Assembly: GCA_034766995.1 (NCBI GenBank) | Contig: CM068313.1 | Coordinates: 1,112,001 to 1,176,000, forward strand | Reading direction: 5' to 3' | Origin: Acanthacorydalis orientalis | Taxonomy: Eukaryota > Arthropoda > Insecta > Megaloptera > Corydalidae | Length of the DNA stretch: 64,000 nt | Shown here: one piece after another, positions 50,001 through 60,553 of the stretch | Numbering within the stretch: the stretch's first letter is position 1 | Layout: every line of letters begins with the position of its first letter | Translations under genes and position numbers: made by a program | The notes under the pieces: model-generated | Database searches by the model: none | Told to the model about the DNA's origin: nothing | The model's input: only the letters and a program-made list of their open reading frames with translations

Positions 50001-51877
50001 CGGATTCACATACGAGAATTTAACAGTCTTCAAAATATAGTTTAGCATGGTTGCTAAATTCACTCGTCCCAAAAACCAGAATTTTTTTTGATCAAAAATG
50101 TTCAATAATTGATTATCAATCATTTTCGGTCGATTTTCTAGATCTTAGCGCTCTATTATTTACGTAGCAGTGCCATCGAAATGCGCAGCAACAATCGAAT
50201 GTGTACAATTAAAATTTGTTCTGCAATTGTGTCAAAAATTCATTTGTTAGGCCACATTATATAAAAAAAATGCATGCCGAGCCTATATATAATACAATGT
50301 AATCTAACATGAGGCCCATTTAACGACGGAGGGGGGGGGGACATTTGGAATATTAACAAAGTATGTTATTTGACTTTTGTGTGAACCCTGAATGTCGAGT
50401 ACATTTTTTCTAAGACCAGTTTCAGCTTGAATTCAGGTAGACTTAGATCAGATTATGGAATCTAATATTTACAACAAACATACCCAAAAAAAAAACATTG
50501 ACAATCAAATATACAAAAAATTGTACAAAAAATATACAAAAATCTTTAAATATAAAACATATCCATGATAAGAGATGTCAAACGATTAAAAATAAATTAC
50601 AAGTGTTTTTGGAACAGTTTTTATTAACCGTACATACAAATCAAATACAGTAACAATGTCATACAATCCTTTCTAACCTACAAAGTACAAATGTCAATTG
50701 ATGACATTTCTCATTTGGTTCGCTATTCTGATCGAATAAATCAATGTTCAGAATTAATACACTTCCCTCGTTGCTACTTTTCAAATAAATGCCCTATTAT
50801 ATAACATATCTTTCGACTAGACAGATATATCAAAACTAATTTCAATTTGTTTCGTTTGAAATTTTCATGACATTCGAACAAAATTTCTCGTCATAGTCTG
50901 TAAAATTTTTTTAAACATACTTACATAGTGCACAACAGTCAAATTATTAAACATACTTTTTGCTTTCGGTGCTAGATAACAGTGCTTTGTTTCAGATAAA
51001 CAGAAGGGCCTCATACCAGAATACTCTATTTAGTTATACACGTACATACATAAACAAATATTAATAATCTTGAATATCCGAACGAAAACGCACAGAAACG
51101 AACAAACACCGTAAGAAGATAGTTTCGAAAGTCATCGACGACTCGAATTCGTACGTGAGACTTTAGTATCGTCGAGCGAACACCTATCGAAATAAAATCA
51201 TATATCTTAGGTCGTAAACGTTCGCCGAGTACTGCTACGAGCGTCGCCTACACCGATTAAAACCGAGCCTGACCGAATTTACACGCCGACTTAAACGAAC
51301 ACGTCCCACCGATCCGGTCGTGTCGAGAAACATTTCAAGATCGATAAGATATAGACGTAGAAGACTCCGTCTTCGATTCGAAAAGATCGCGGAGTCTATT
51401 AAAAAAAGCGATCCCGTACTACCTCTCGAATACGTTCGATCCGTCGAACTACGAAACATAAAATTACGAACAGGGCTCGTCGATCACGAAGCGGTTTCCG
51501 ATAGGTGACGGGCACTATATATATATATATATGAATCGAAGAGCTTGCACGTCGTCTCTGAGCGTGTTTCAAGATCGAATATAAATCGTACGAAGCGACT
51601 ACTTTATGCCAGTTTCCTATTTTTTTTCCCCACTCTGTTACGTACAAACATTCAGTACGAATCAGTAGTTTTAGAAAAAGTGTTGATACATAATTGTCAT
51701 TTTTCAGTTAGAACACCGTTCGAGTATCGATAAGTGAATACAGCGAATTATACGAGCTGTATTAACGGATAAGTTCGAAATGAACTCAATGTTTTGACAA
51801 GACATTACTACACATACATGACGTACCTGACCGCCGGACACGAAAGTTGCTTGCTGTGTAGACATTGGTAGTCGCAT
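44067..51877 (-). CDS. Tandem double-stranded-RNA-binding-domain protein
   Basis: Exons 51877-51827, 49143-48969, 47572-46955, 44164-44067; GT-AG, phases close, 313 residues. Exon 1 starts MRLPMSTQQATF; exon 2 is Gln/Pro/acidic linker. A basic stretch (KKERRERRNKRIGKL) precedes dsRBD1 at about residues 97-165: PKNALMVLNEL, KYEVSVHIGQQVFKGVGISK, NAAKQKAAEAAM. An acidic linker with WCHLASFALFKLMDSWQ separates dsRBD2 at about 236-305: HPLMLLHQM, ITFTVKLVIDGETIYGSG, completed by PNKKVAKKNCAKAAMEKLYS in the last exon. Both keep the KKxAK-type basic RNA-binding motif and Ala-rich helix 2. No deaminase, RNase III or zinc-finger domain, so it resembles the RNA-binding half of ADAR/DIP1/ILF3-type proteins. 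A CAG five bases before the ATG suggests an upstream exon and possibly an earlier start. Confidence 0.85.
44168..45742. other. Intron 3 of the dsRBD gene, first part
   Basis: AT-rich. Diverged copies of the TTTCACAAA-family MITE near 44400-44550, 44800-44935 and 45410-45575. Nothing else recognised. Confidence 0.5.
45743..46240 (-). mobile_element. Internally deleted mariner
   Basis: Left end TTAGGTTGATAGAAAAATAA after TA at 45741-45742; right end CAATTATTTTCCTACCATCC. The minus strand carries a short transposase remnant near 45860-45930 (GRPSVHNDQP-like block) and stops. It shares sequence with the fragment at 42284. Confidence 0.7.
46241..46954. other. Intron 3 of the dsRBD gene, part nearest exon 3
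   Basis: AT-rich; nothing recognised. A short acceptor-like/donor-like pair near 46570-46600 would give an immediate stop and is not taken as an exon. Confidence 0.45.
47573..48968. other. Intron 2 of the dsRBD gene
   Basis: No exon or element recognised. Open frames on both strands at 48506-48902 have no splice or composition support. Confidence 0.5.
49267..49369. other. ~100-nt hairpin, pre-miRNA-sized
   Basis: GCGTTA ... ATCGGA, then TCGTTATCG and CGG-GCG on the left pair with the inverse on the right (CGATAACGAAGTCCGATTCT followed by AACGC), leaving a ~15-nt terminal loop near 49311-49325. The stem has scattered mismatches like a miRNA precursor. It lies in intron 1 of the dsRBD gene, in a locally CpG-rich patch. 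Function unknown. Confidence 0.4.
49452..49485. other. Perfect GC-rich hairpin
   Basis: 14-bp perfect arms CGCACGGGCGCCGG / CCGGCGCCCGTGCG around a 6-nt loop, about 90 percent G+C in an AT-rich intron, only ~80 bp from the hairpin at 49267. Confidence 0.8.
49500..51040. other. Intron 1 of the dsRBD gene
   Basis: AT-rich. A MITE of the TTTCACAAA family is at about 50050-50265, a 12-G run near 50330, and A-rich tracts follow. No exon recognised. Confidence 0.5.
51041..51780. other. CpG-rich stretch near dsRBD exon 1
   Basis: Dense CGA/TCG motifs and short inverted runs (GACTCCGTCTTCGATTC; GCGGAGTCTA). No exon can be defended. The composition resembles the DNA between COX6A and GGT (54600-54830). 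Confidence 0.4.
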
Positions 51878-52124
51878 TCCACCTGTGAAAAGTATACGTT
51901 AGACGATAGAAATACAAAGGTAACATGTCGTGTTACCTCTTCCGTGGCGTGTGTTATACATTTTCGATGCACTTAAAGTAATATCTTACCACCAAAAAAA
52001 ATGACCGATCAATAATCAAAGCGAAGCGAATGACGCACAAACACAAAGGAAACGGATGCACGGTTAACCGGCGATTTTGTCACTGTTTTCGACAACAGCA
52101 AGAAAATGAATTCCACTACATATA
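51878..52124. other. Upstream of dsRBD exon 1
   Basis: Contains the acceptor TTTTCACAG immediately before exon 1 (51883-51891 region); otherwise nothing recognised. Confidence 0.45.
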
Positions 52125-52555
52125 CAGTGGCCAGCAAAGGTGTTCGCTGTTGACAATTTTAAGCAAAATGCTAATTTCCTCTTTAAATTAAAAGCGTTGT
52201 TTTAGAATTTTCACTATTTTATTTTACTTAAACCTATTATGTTTCATTTATAATTACAAACTTAATTTCCATTAATACACTTTTCCAGGGAACTAAAAAA
52301 TATACGACGCAAAAGTATTCAAACAAATGATAAATAACCATCAAAATGTAATGTAATTTTCAAATTTTTTGCTGTTCTTTACTGGGAAATTAATTATAAA
52401 ACATCACGAAGAAGAGAAAACACTAAGTGAAATCGAGGAAATTGTGGGACGAGGTCGTCATACAGTTTATAGAATAATTAAGCGTTATAAGAAGGAAAAA
52501 ACTAGAAAATAAAATTCGGATCGGTCGACCAAGGAAAAGACGGATTATTTTTACT
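52125..52555 (+). mobile_element. Truncated Tc1-like element
   Basis: CAGTGGCCAGCAAAGGTGTT at 52125 after TA is a Tc1-type terminus. Downstream the frame reads TLSEIEEIVGRGRHTVYRII then KRYKKEK, and a frame-shifted IGRPRKRR: the paired helix-turn-helix and GRPR linker of Tc1 transposases. The catalytic domain and right end are missing. Confidence 0.75.
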
Positions 52556-52762
52556 TCGGTTCTCTGAAGACGGTGACACTGTCATCGAAATACGTATAAG
52601 CGACGACCAAACATGATTAATAAGGATTTTTTTTTATTAGAAAGCTTTTGTCGTTTGTAAGGTACGAAAAGAATTAATTGTGTAAGACAAATTAGTTACT
52701 ATTCAATGCAAGTTTGTAATCGACAACTTTTTTGAAACAATATTGAAATGATGTTTTGTTTA

Positions 52763-52764
<2 letters not shown>

Positions 52765-52816
<52 letters not shown>
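52765..52816. repeat. (CT)n(AT)n microsatellite
   Basis: CT repeat switching to TA repeat. Confidence 0.9.
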
Positions 52817-52819
<3 letters not shown>

Positions 52820-52873
52820 CAAAATTATCTACAAAAAAATCAATGACGTCGACTTATTTATTTATGACGTCGG

Positions 52874-52887
52874 GTTTCTATGGTAAC
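52874..52887. promoter_or_regulatory. X-box-like palindrome
   Basis: GTTTCTATGGTAAC fits the RFX consensus closely. It lies in the DNA between the dsRBD and COX6A genes, 1.1 kb from the nearest start; function doubtful. Confidence 0.25.
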
Positions 52888-53253
52888 CAAATACATTTAT
52901 CTTATATATAAAATAACAAATGGCAATCTACTCCAATAATGATTACATAGACACACTAACATATATATTGTTGAATACCTGCTTGTAAATACCAGAGAGA
53001 TTTCGAGGTTTTCTTCTGACACCAGGGCAAGTTTTTGATTAGAACTTCTGTAACTAGTACTTCTGCAATTGATGTTTAGTTGTTCTACTGTCGTTCAATA
53101 TGATAACCTTGAAGGATTTGATGTTATAGTATGATGTTTGATTCAAGATGTCAAATTGTTTATAACAAATAGATTCATTTAAACAATCAATTGCAAGAGG
53201 AGCAACCCTAACAATAACGAATGTTGCCAATTTTAAGTGCGTACTAGCGTTCC

Positions 53254-53314
53254 AGCATTAGTAATGCTAGTATATGCATTCTACGTAATAGCATATACTA
53301 GCATTACTAATGCT
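53254..53314. other. Perfect 24-bp inverted repeat
   Basis: AGCATTAGTAATGCTAGTAT(ATGC) at 53254-53277 and its exact complement at 53291-53314, 13-nt loop. Each arm also contains the smaller palindrome GCATTAGTAATGC. Confidence 0.9.
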
Positions 53315-53348
53315 AACTTTGACTAATGTTGAGTATGTATTGATTTAC

Positions 53349-53580
53349 CTGCATCTGTTGCGGCATGGGTCTGTGGGGCCCTTGTTAAATCTGAGCACCG
53401 AGCGTGAACGCTCATGGCTCGCGCTTCGCATATCGCTTGATTGTTGCAGGTGATGGTGTGATCTTCGCAAAATTGTGGAGGATTTTCCATGACTCCTGAC
53501 GGGATCGCCTCTTGGTGGGGAATCACTGGAGCTCCAGATCGACGAGCGAGGGCGATCTCTTACTGATTCGATTGATTTAC
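53349..53580 (-). other. Candidate upstream exon of the dsRBD gene
   Basis: The minus strand is open for over 200 bp in two frames and ends at a good donor (ATGCAG then GTAAAT at 53349/53348). Splicing to an acceptor at 51883 would enter exon 1 in the frame that contains ATG at 53490 (MENPPQFCEDHTITCNNQ). GC content is higher than around it. It may be 5' UTR or part of the protein. Confidence 0.3.
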
Positions 53581-53996
53581 CCGAGATCCTGTGTATTTAT
53601 ATACCTTCTCAAGGAATTTTAGAAAATGAAGGGTTGAAATTATAGAAAGCGTGGCTTATGTCCTGATATTTAGAAGTTGTGATCACACAACTATATATAT
53701 ATATATATCCATGACGTAGATGTATTTGATATGTTTATTATTTCATTCGGTTTTACATGACGTGCCTATAATTGACAAGTGGACGAGTGCAGCGAGTAAG
53801 GGACGTAGCCCCCTAGTAGTATTTCAAATAAGAACTTGTACAGATTTATCAATTATTTCACTAGTGTCTTTTCATTGCACGCTATTCATTCCTTGAAACA
53901 TTAACAAATACCTTCACAGCCGACTACAAACTGCTCACTTCACACGAATCACAGTATCTGTTGTGTAATTGCAGCTGTCCTGAAGTAAGAAGTAAC

Positions 53997-54482
53997 ATGG
54001 CGTCCGTACTTGGTCTGTGCCTACGTCGTAATTTCACCGTGTCCGCTCGTGTTGCGTCCGCCACAGAAGGATATGCGGCGACATCAGGAAGCCATAAACA
54101 AGGTACGACGAAACATGACCGTGCACGGCCGTACATAACTGTCAAAGTCGATTGTTACATAAGGTTATTTCCTCTAGGCGGATACAAATTGTGGAAGAAC
54201 CTCAGCTTCTTCGTCGCATTCCCTGCCGTCGGGCTCTGCATGTTGAACGCGTACTTGAAACATCAAGAAGAGCACCACCACGAGAGGCCAGAGTTCGTAC
54301 CGTACGAGCATCTCCGTATTCGTAACAAGGTACGGTATACGAAACTATTATTTCTTAAACTGTTTCGAACGTATGATGTGGAACGATCGTTCGTCTTACA
54401 GAGATTCCCGTGGGGTGATGGCACGAAGTCACTATTCCATAACCCACATGCAAACGCTCTACCGACCGGTTACGAAGATTAG
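53997..54482 (+). CDS. COX6A: Cytochrome c oxidase subunit 6A, mitochondrial
   Basis: Exons 53997-54102, 54178-54329, 54402-54482; introns of 75 and 72 bp with GT-AG ends, 112 residues. COX6A is a nuclear-encoded regulatory subunit of respiratory complex IV in the inner mitochondrial membrane. Residues 1 to about 25 ([20 protein letters not shown]) form a basic, hydroxylated mitochondrial presequence. Then come the family signature [20 protein letters not shown] (single membrane helix, about residues 42-61), [24 protein letters not shown] segment, and [20 protein letters not shown]. Length and order are typical of animal COX6A. AATAAA follows 68 bp after the stop. It is convergent with the GGT gene, with about 430 bp between the poly(A) signal and the GGT stop. 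Confidence 0.96.
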   Translation: MASVLGLCLRRNFTVSARVASATEGYAATSGSHKQGTTKHDRARPYITVKVDCYIRLFPLGGYKLWKNLSFFVAFPAVGLCMLNAYLKHQEEHHHERPEFVPYEHLRIRNKVRYTKLLFLKLFRTYDVERSFVLQRFPWGDGTKSLFHNPHANALPTGYED

Positions 54483-54549
54483 GATGTTTAAATTTGTATA
54501 GTAATATTTAGAATTGTATGTTTAAAAGAAACCTGTACGATATTTATAA

Positions 54550-54555
54550 ATAAAC
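54550..54555 (+). terminator. Poly(A) signal of COX6A
   Basis: AATAAA 68 bp after the stop, followed by a T-rich stretch. Confidence 0.7.
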
Positions 54556-54976
54556 ATTTTTTTTTGTTCTATGTCGCTTAGATTTATCTTATCGGAGTTC
54601 TCGGCTCTCCCTCTTTATATATTATCGACGGTTGAAGATATTCGATAGCGTAATACAGATACGTCTATCGGAATCGATCGGTTCGACGTGAGGCTCAGTT
54701 TAATATTCGATCGATCGTTTAAAGATCGGATCGCTTCGTGTAACTCCTCGATCCGTTTCTTAAATAAAATCTATTTTATAGACTGTCGTCTGATATATCG
54801 ATCGAGTCGTATATAAACGTCGATGAAAAAAAACACGAATTGCGTAACAATGATTAATCGTAAGAATATATTGTTGAATCGACACACAAACGTCTATAAA
54901 ATTATACAATGAGTATACAATGTGTGTATACAACGTGTATATACAATGAGAACCCGTCGACGGACGTCCGTATCGA
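54556..54976. other. DNA between COX6A and GGT
   Basis: CpG-rich with many TCGATCG motifs; probably contains the GGT 3' UTR on the minus strand. No gene seen. Confidence 0.5.
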
Positions 54977-57900
54977 TCAGTCGATACCGCAGACTTCTCC
55001 GCCTTTCCTGAAGTCGGCGTTCGCCGCTATAGTGCCGTTCTCTTTGACCAGAGCGCATATGACGGATCCTCTGTCGCGGTACCTGACGAGCTTGTGTTGA
55101 CGGCCACGGAGAAGATCTAATATTTTCTGTGGACACGTCGGGCCGTTCGTTAGAAACTTACAAACGTCATTCGAAACGTGGTTTTAAGACTGTTATGTAC
55201 GATATGCAACTTTAGGACTCGACCGACGTTCGTTCTCCCGAATTCAAAATAAATTCCATGACGATAATCAAAAGTAACGTGACTGAAACTACGAAAACGA
55301 CAATTTCCCATTTAGTTCGAGTTTGGTATATCCTTAGATTATGTATACTATGTAGAGCGTGTTTAAAAGCGAACAGTTGAAGGCCAACAGCAGAAATCTA
55401 TAAAAACAATTCAAAACAAATTTCATATTCGAACGTATCAATCATAGCCGACGAGATAGCACGTTCTCAAATAAAACAGTCAATGAAATTGTTCTATATG
55501 AAAAATAACGATTTTTGAGAAAAATCATCATTTCTCTTACACTTCTACTTCGAATGCATATAATCGTCATATATGTATTCTTTTTTATTTTACAATGAAC
55601 GCACAAATTCTAGTTTTTACGAGATCCATACATTTTTAGACCGATGGAAAGACGGCTCGATCGGTCGTTAAATATTACATCGGGAAAATACGGTCGGTGA
55701 CTAAACTGTCGGTCGACTGCGAGTTGTAGACGCACCTGACGCTAAAAATTAGAATCTAAACATTTAGGTTCTCACCTTTAAATTACCGTACTCGTATTCC
55801 ACGTGCATCGGGAACAACTGGTGGTGGAATCTCGGCGCGTCGATCGCTTCTTTTATAGTTTCTCTGAACCAGAGATATCTCGCCAATACCTGCAAAAACA
55901 GTTGCAAGTTCATATCTCGACATAAGTTCATCTGTGCGGACTCATGAAATTTTTTATCAAAGTTCAGGCACTCTGTCGTAAAGTACAGGCTTATATCACC
56001 ATATACAGACACCTAGGGAGACTTCCTGTCTCTTTATATATGTATATGTATATATATATGTACATGTATATACAGGATGCGAGTGATATTTGTCAAATAT
56101 GTCCTCAAATACCACTCGCACCCTGTGTGTCTATATATATATAGAGGGGGGGGGGGGAGAGAACATAAAGTATGAGATATGTATTTACACTTGCGATAGC
56201 GGACGTGATCTTCGTTCCCCCCGACGCTCCAATCACGACTCTCACGTCGTCGTTCTTGTCGACGATAATCGACGGCGTCATCGAAGACTGCGGCCTCTTC
56301 GACGCTCCAATTTCATTGACCGGCGACCCCGGCAGACCGAAGAAGTTATGGAACTTCGTCGACGAGAAGTCGTCCATGCAGCTGTTCAGCACGATCCCCG
56401 TCTGTTTCGATGTGATCCCGGCGCCGAAACTTGAATCACAGATACCGTTTTAATGCTTTCGCTCGGTCATTCGATTTTCTGTTTGTTTACTAAATCAAAA
56501 TATATCGTCTGACGTTCAAAACAAGCGATCGACTAAAAATCGTTCCCGCAGAGGATGGACGAGTGCGCTGGTGCTGACGAGCGTCACCCGACGCAGTGAA
56601 CAATTGAACGCTATAACCTTTCAACAAAACAAACGTTTATCGATACATTCCTGTTTCCCTTTTTTTTGGCACGGCCTGCTGTTATACTTTCGAAGCGCAA
56701 TGAATACTGAAACTTTCTCGACAATCGAAAAACTGACTCCACGGGTCGCTCGATTGCGTCGCGAGGATATAAAACCGTACTTACTATAGATTGATGCTGC
56801 TCGTGACCGAGACAGCGTCGCCGTTCTGCGCTATCACGGATATATGTGCGGTCCCGTGCTTCGACGAATCGAAATAGACGGCGCCGTAGTGCTGTGTGTT
56901 CTGGGAGGTCCGGTGGTCGTCGATCGTGTTACGGATCGATGCGGCGTAACTGACCGATAAGAGTTGTTTGATTTCGTTCTGAAACGACGAGCGACGTTGC
57001 GATTCCCCGTGCGTTGTGAGGACAACACCCTCACCCTCACTTACCTCGACATTGTGGCTGAAGGCCGGGTCGCCGAGCTTCGTCCTCGCCGCGTACGCAT
57101 ACTTAAATGCCTCGATGATCCGGTGATAAGTTAACGCCGCCGCATCGGCATTTTTAATGCTCGATTTCGTGAAGCCGTAGCCGTCGAGGATATTCAGGAT
57201 GAACGCGAGCAGAGCGCCGGAACCCGGCGGACGGACCGAATAGAATGTGTCCCCGTTACGCATTTTCGTCGAGATCGGCGTATCCCACGTGGCACTTGAA
57301 CAGGAGAAACGTTACTTACCCGACGCACCCGGTCCCCTAATCGACACGAAAGAAAAATAATAAAATAATTAAACGCACTCGTAATAGACCAGATCTTTCT
57401 TCTCCATGACGCCGCCCATCCCTTTGATGTCGTCGAGCAGCATGCGCGCCAATTCGCCCTCGTACAGGTCGCTCGCGCCCTTCTCGGCGATTATTTCGAG
57501 CGTTTTGCACAGTTCCGTCGGGCGTATTATGCCTTTGCGATAGTGATTTGTTTGAGGATCGACGAACCACTTTCTGAAACGTTTCGTTAACCGAGAAATC
57601 AAGTTTACACGCGTTTTGTTTTCTTTTACAGAACGAGCGAACGTTTATACCGAATCACAAATATCGCACTTGAAAACCTGTCGGTAATAGTTCACTTCGA
57701 GGACTTTTGTGAAAACGCACTCTAAAAATTCACATTTTTTTGCTAAATTGATTGATTACCATGTAAAACGTGATTTTAAGTAGGAGGAGCAAGGATTTTG
57801 CAATAAATAATATGAAAAAACAGTAAAAAAACTGACCGACTCCTTGCTCCCCCGGCTTAAAATCATGCTTTACATGGCAATCAATCAATTTAGCAAAAAA

Positions 57901-59176
57901 AAATGAAAACGACGCGACGTCGCGCCACTTCAGTAAACGCTGACTTTGTGTTTACACATCGGTTTAATCTAAAGATACGTGTTAGGTGGCAGATCACATG
58001 TCATGACATTTTGGTGTTCACTCTGCCTAGGCTTCAAGTCAAGACACTGCCTTTAGTCAATTACCTAGCAATCGTACAAAAATTCAAATAAAGAAAAGCT
58101 GTAACAGATTTTTACCTTAAAATTTCAAGCAGAGAAGTGAGTTTGGTTGCCTTCAATCGGTTGAATTGAAATAAAAAAGCGATTGGCGTCGACAATTTAA
58201 ACGCGACTATCAGTAAAAGTTATTCAATACTAATTGTCAGAAATGTTGATATTTAAAACGCTCAAGCAACGAAAATCAAGTAAAAATTGTTCGAATTCGG
58301 TTGAATTTTGGTTTACCTATTATACTGTCCTAACCTTGCATATTTTGAGAATGCACCTCCATTCTAAGAAATCGAAACAGGATGCGCAGAAATGTCGAAA
58401 ATATACAAAACAAAAATGATTTATCGACCGAGAAGTTTCAGTTACAAGCCTGCTATTCTGAAATCCGGACCGACAGTCTCTGATGAATTATCGAATCGAA
58501 TTACAGACTTTCTAGTAGTTAGTTCGTACCTTAGCAGTGGATCATGCCTTATATCCTCGTTGAAGAACAACGCGCTCCACAGCGGTTCGGTCATGTTGTA
58601 TCCGTTCTTGCACAGACGTATCGTCGGTTCGATCAGGTCCCGCCATGGCAGTTTACCGAATTTCTTGTGGGCGGCCTCGTATCCACGTAACTCTCCCGGT
58701 ACAGCGACGGCGAGCGGCCCTGTACAATCAAAAATCAACTGTTTCACGACTGTTGCCTTTCATTGTCAAACGATTCCTCGACCTCGCAATCTAAGTCTGA
58801 CTGTTTCTTTGCAAAACAGGTTTATTTGTCAACCGCGCTCCTTCCAGAAAAGAGATTTGCCAATCAGCCGTTCCACGGTTCCACATCTTTCGCATAGACT
58901 CGACGATCACCGGATCGTCCATCCGATTTCTGGATAATTCAGAGAGGAAACGTACCTTTCTTCGAGGTCATCCGGTTCGGTTCGAACATCTCTCGTTTGG
59001 CGGCCCACGGCGCTGCTTCGCGAGCGTTCAACGTGTACGCCTTCTTGTCCTCGCGAATGTAGATCGTCATCAGGAACCCGCCGCCGAGACCCATGCTCTG
59101 CATGTTGATGAGCCCGTTGCAGAACATGGCAGCGATTGCGGCGTCGACGGCGGAACCATTCTTCAGTAAAATGTCT
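54977..59176 (-). CDS. Gamma-glutamyltransferase/hydrolase (N-terminal exon(s) missing)
   Basis: Eight exons: 59176-58956, 58719-58530, 57573-57379, 57294-57045, 56978-56785, 56429-56189, 55889-55776, 55126-54977; 1,555 bp, GT-AG, phases consistent. The enzyme cleaves and transfers the gamma-glutamyl group of glutathione, is anchored outside the cell, and self-cleaves into two subunits. Seen in order: NGSAVDAAIAAMFCNGLINM and GLGGGFLMTIY (exon 1), AVPGELRGYEAAHKKFG, DLYEGELARMLLDDIKGMGG, PPGSGALLAFILNILDGYGF, the autocleavage nucleophile Thr in HGTAHISV, SVTSSINLYFGAGI, the oxyanion Ser-Ser in PQSSMTP, GASGGTKIT, and C-terminal FRKGGEVCGID. In exon 3 the donor GA/GTGCGT, not the later GC/GTTTAA, restores the frame and the family spacing. 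The first exon seen starts mid-codon, so signal-anchor exon(s) must lie to the right; none was found before 64000. Confidence 0.93.
55905..56020 (+). repeat. Isolated diverged satellite copies
   Basis: CATATCTCGACATAAGTTCA, TGCGGACTCATGAAATTTTT and AGTTCAGGCACTCTGTCGTA match the 93-bp satellite, same orientation as the main array. In a GGT intron. Followed by TA/TG repeats and a 13-G run at 56143-56156. Confidence 0.65.
57735..57903. mobile_element. Palindromic MITE in a GGT intron
   Basis: 169 bp. The left arm TTTTTTTGCTAAATTGATTG continues through ACCATGTAAAACGTGATTTT and GGAGCAAGGA; the right arm is its near-perfect reverse complement (CTCCTTGCTCC ... ACATGGCAATCAATCAATTT). Arms are about 65 bp, with an AT-rich 40-bp loop. 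Confidence 0.8.
57904..58529. other. Rest of the GGT intron between exons 2 and 3
   Basis: AT-rich. One CTTCAAGTCAAGAC motif near 58030 resembles the end of the 5352-6362 element. Nothing else. Confidence 0.5.
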
Positions 59177-59356
59177 CTGCGAAGTGAGAAACAGAGCGTT
59201 ACGGATGCGAACGATTAAAGGTAACAGGAGACAATAATCAGCCGTAAATATAATTAGGAAGAGAAAGAGATGACAAGAGGTTCGATGAAAGCGAAGAGGA
59301 GGAGACGAAACACCGATGTAATCGCAATTCTAATTGTAATCGAATTGTCTGGAAAC

Positions 59357-60304
59357 ATGGGACGGCGAGCCGGTCAAACGTCGATCGATATGCGAAAACT
59401 TACAGTTAAACATTTTCAAGACGGTAAATCTGTTCGAGAGATATCGAAAATAGTGTCCAGGAGCCATTCGACCGCACAGAACATTAGAGAGGTATAAAAC
59501 AACAGAACGAGTGGAAAATAAACAAAGGATCGAGTCGAGAAGGCTGTCCAGGGAAGCGGACGGGCGCTACATGGTCAGACAAGTCAGGAAAGATCCATAT
59601 CTGGGCGCACCAAAGTTAAATGAAACTCGGTGCGCCCCCTCGATTCATCAATTTATAGACAGAAATATGAACCGAAACATGTAGATGTTAGATATTCCAG
59701 AACGAACTCTGCCTGTCAGTGGTGAAAAGTTGTGTCCAGGAAACGATTATTACTTTTATGAAGACAATGACCCAAAGCACGGGGCTCGTAAAGTGCGCGC
59801 GTGGCTCGTTTGTAACGGAAACTCGGCCATAGAGGCCCGATCTAGACGTAGCTGAAAACTTACGGAGTTATCACGAAGAAAACGTCCACAATCGTTCAAT
59901 TTCTGACAAGGGTGACTTAACAGAGACGTTAATGGAAGGATATTGATCCGATGTACTGGCAAAAGCCAGTGGAGAACATTCTTTCGAGACTCAACATGGT
60001 CCAGGAAAATATGGGAGTAGATACTGAACATTGGACTAGAAAAAAAACATTTATGTGTTAATTATTTTCATAAAACAAAAGTGTTCCGGTTTCATTGCGA
60101 CACTGATTGTCGTTTTTCATTTTGTTTATGATCACTTTTTTTGTTATTATGAACTAATTACATGTGTATTTCTTGTATTCAGAAAATACATTAAATAAGT
60201 CAACTGAAAATAGAATTATTTTTTCCATTCCAGTCTCATTATAGTCCAATTATTTTGAGATTATCAATTTTTGTACGAAGTGTCCCAGTTGCATTGTGAG
60301 TCAC

Positions 60305-60306
<2 letters not shown>
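59357..60306 (+). mobile_element. Degenerate Tc1-like element
   Basis: Frame starting MGRRAGQTSIDMRKLTVKHF continues with QDGKSVREISKIVSRSHSTA, a Tc1 helix-turn-helix. Further on YEDNDPKHGARKVRAWL is the second catalytic Asp region and a WP-SPD-like block follows near 59840. Stops and shifts are frequent. The 3' segment, 59940-60306, is repeated at 61165-61541. It lies upstream of the first GGT exon seen, probably in a GGT intron. Confidence 0.75.

Positions 60307-60307
<1 letters not shown>

Positions 60308-60370
<63 letters not shown>
60308..60370. repeat. (TA)n microsatellite
   Basis: About 60 bp of pure TA. Confidence 0.95.
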
Positions 60371-60372
<2 letters not shown>

Positions 60373-60476
60373 GGCTTTATTTGTGGATGAATGTTGAATA
60401 AACGTCAGGTCAATAACCAATGTGGTAACAGATCCGGTTCTAGGTATAAATTCTTCAGGTTTCATGATACAGAATG

Positions 60477-60550
<74 letters not shown>
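60477..60550. repeat. (TA)n microsatellite abutting the mariner-ITR array
   Basis: About 73 bp of pure TA; the last TA serves as left flank of the first hairpin unit. Confidence 0.95.

Positions 60551-60553
<3 letters not shown>

Noticed and set aside
57301..57340. 17-bp GGT micro-exon
   Set aside because: Would leave a 25-bp intron; the GA/GTGCGT donor at 57379 solves the frame without it.
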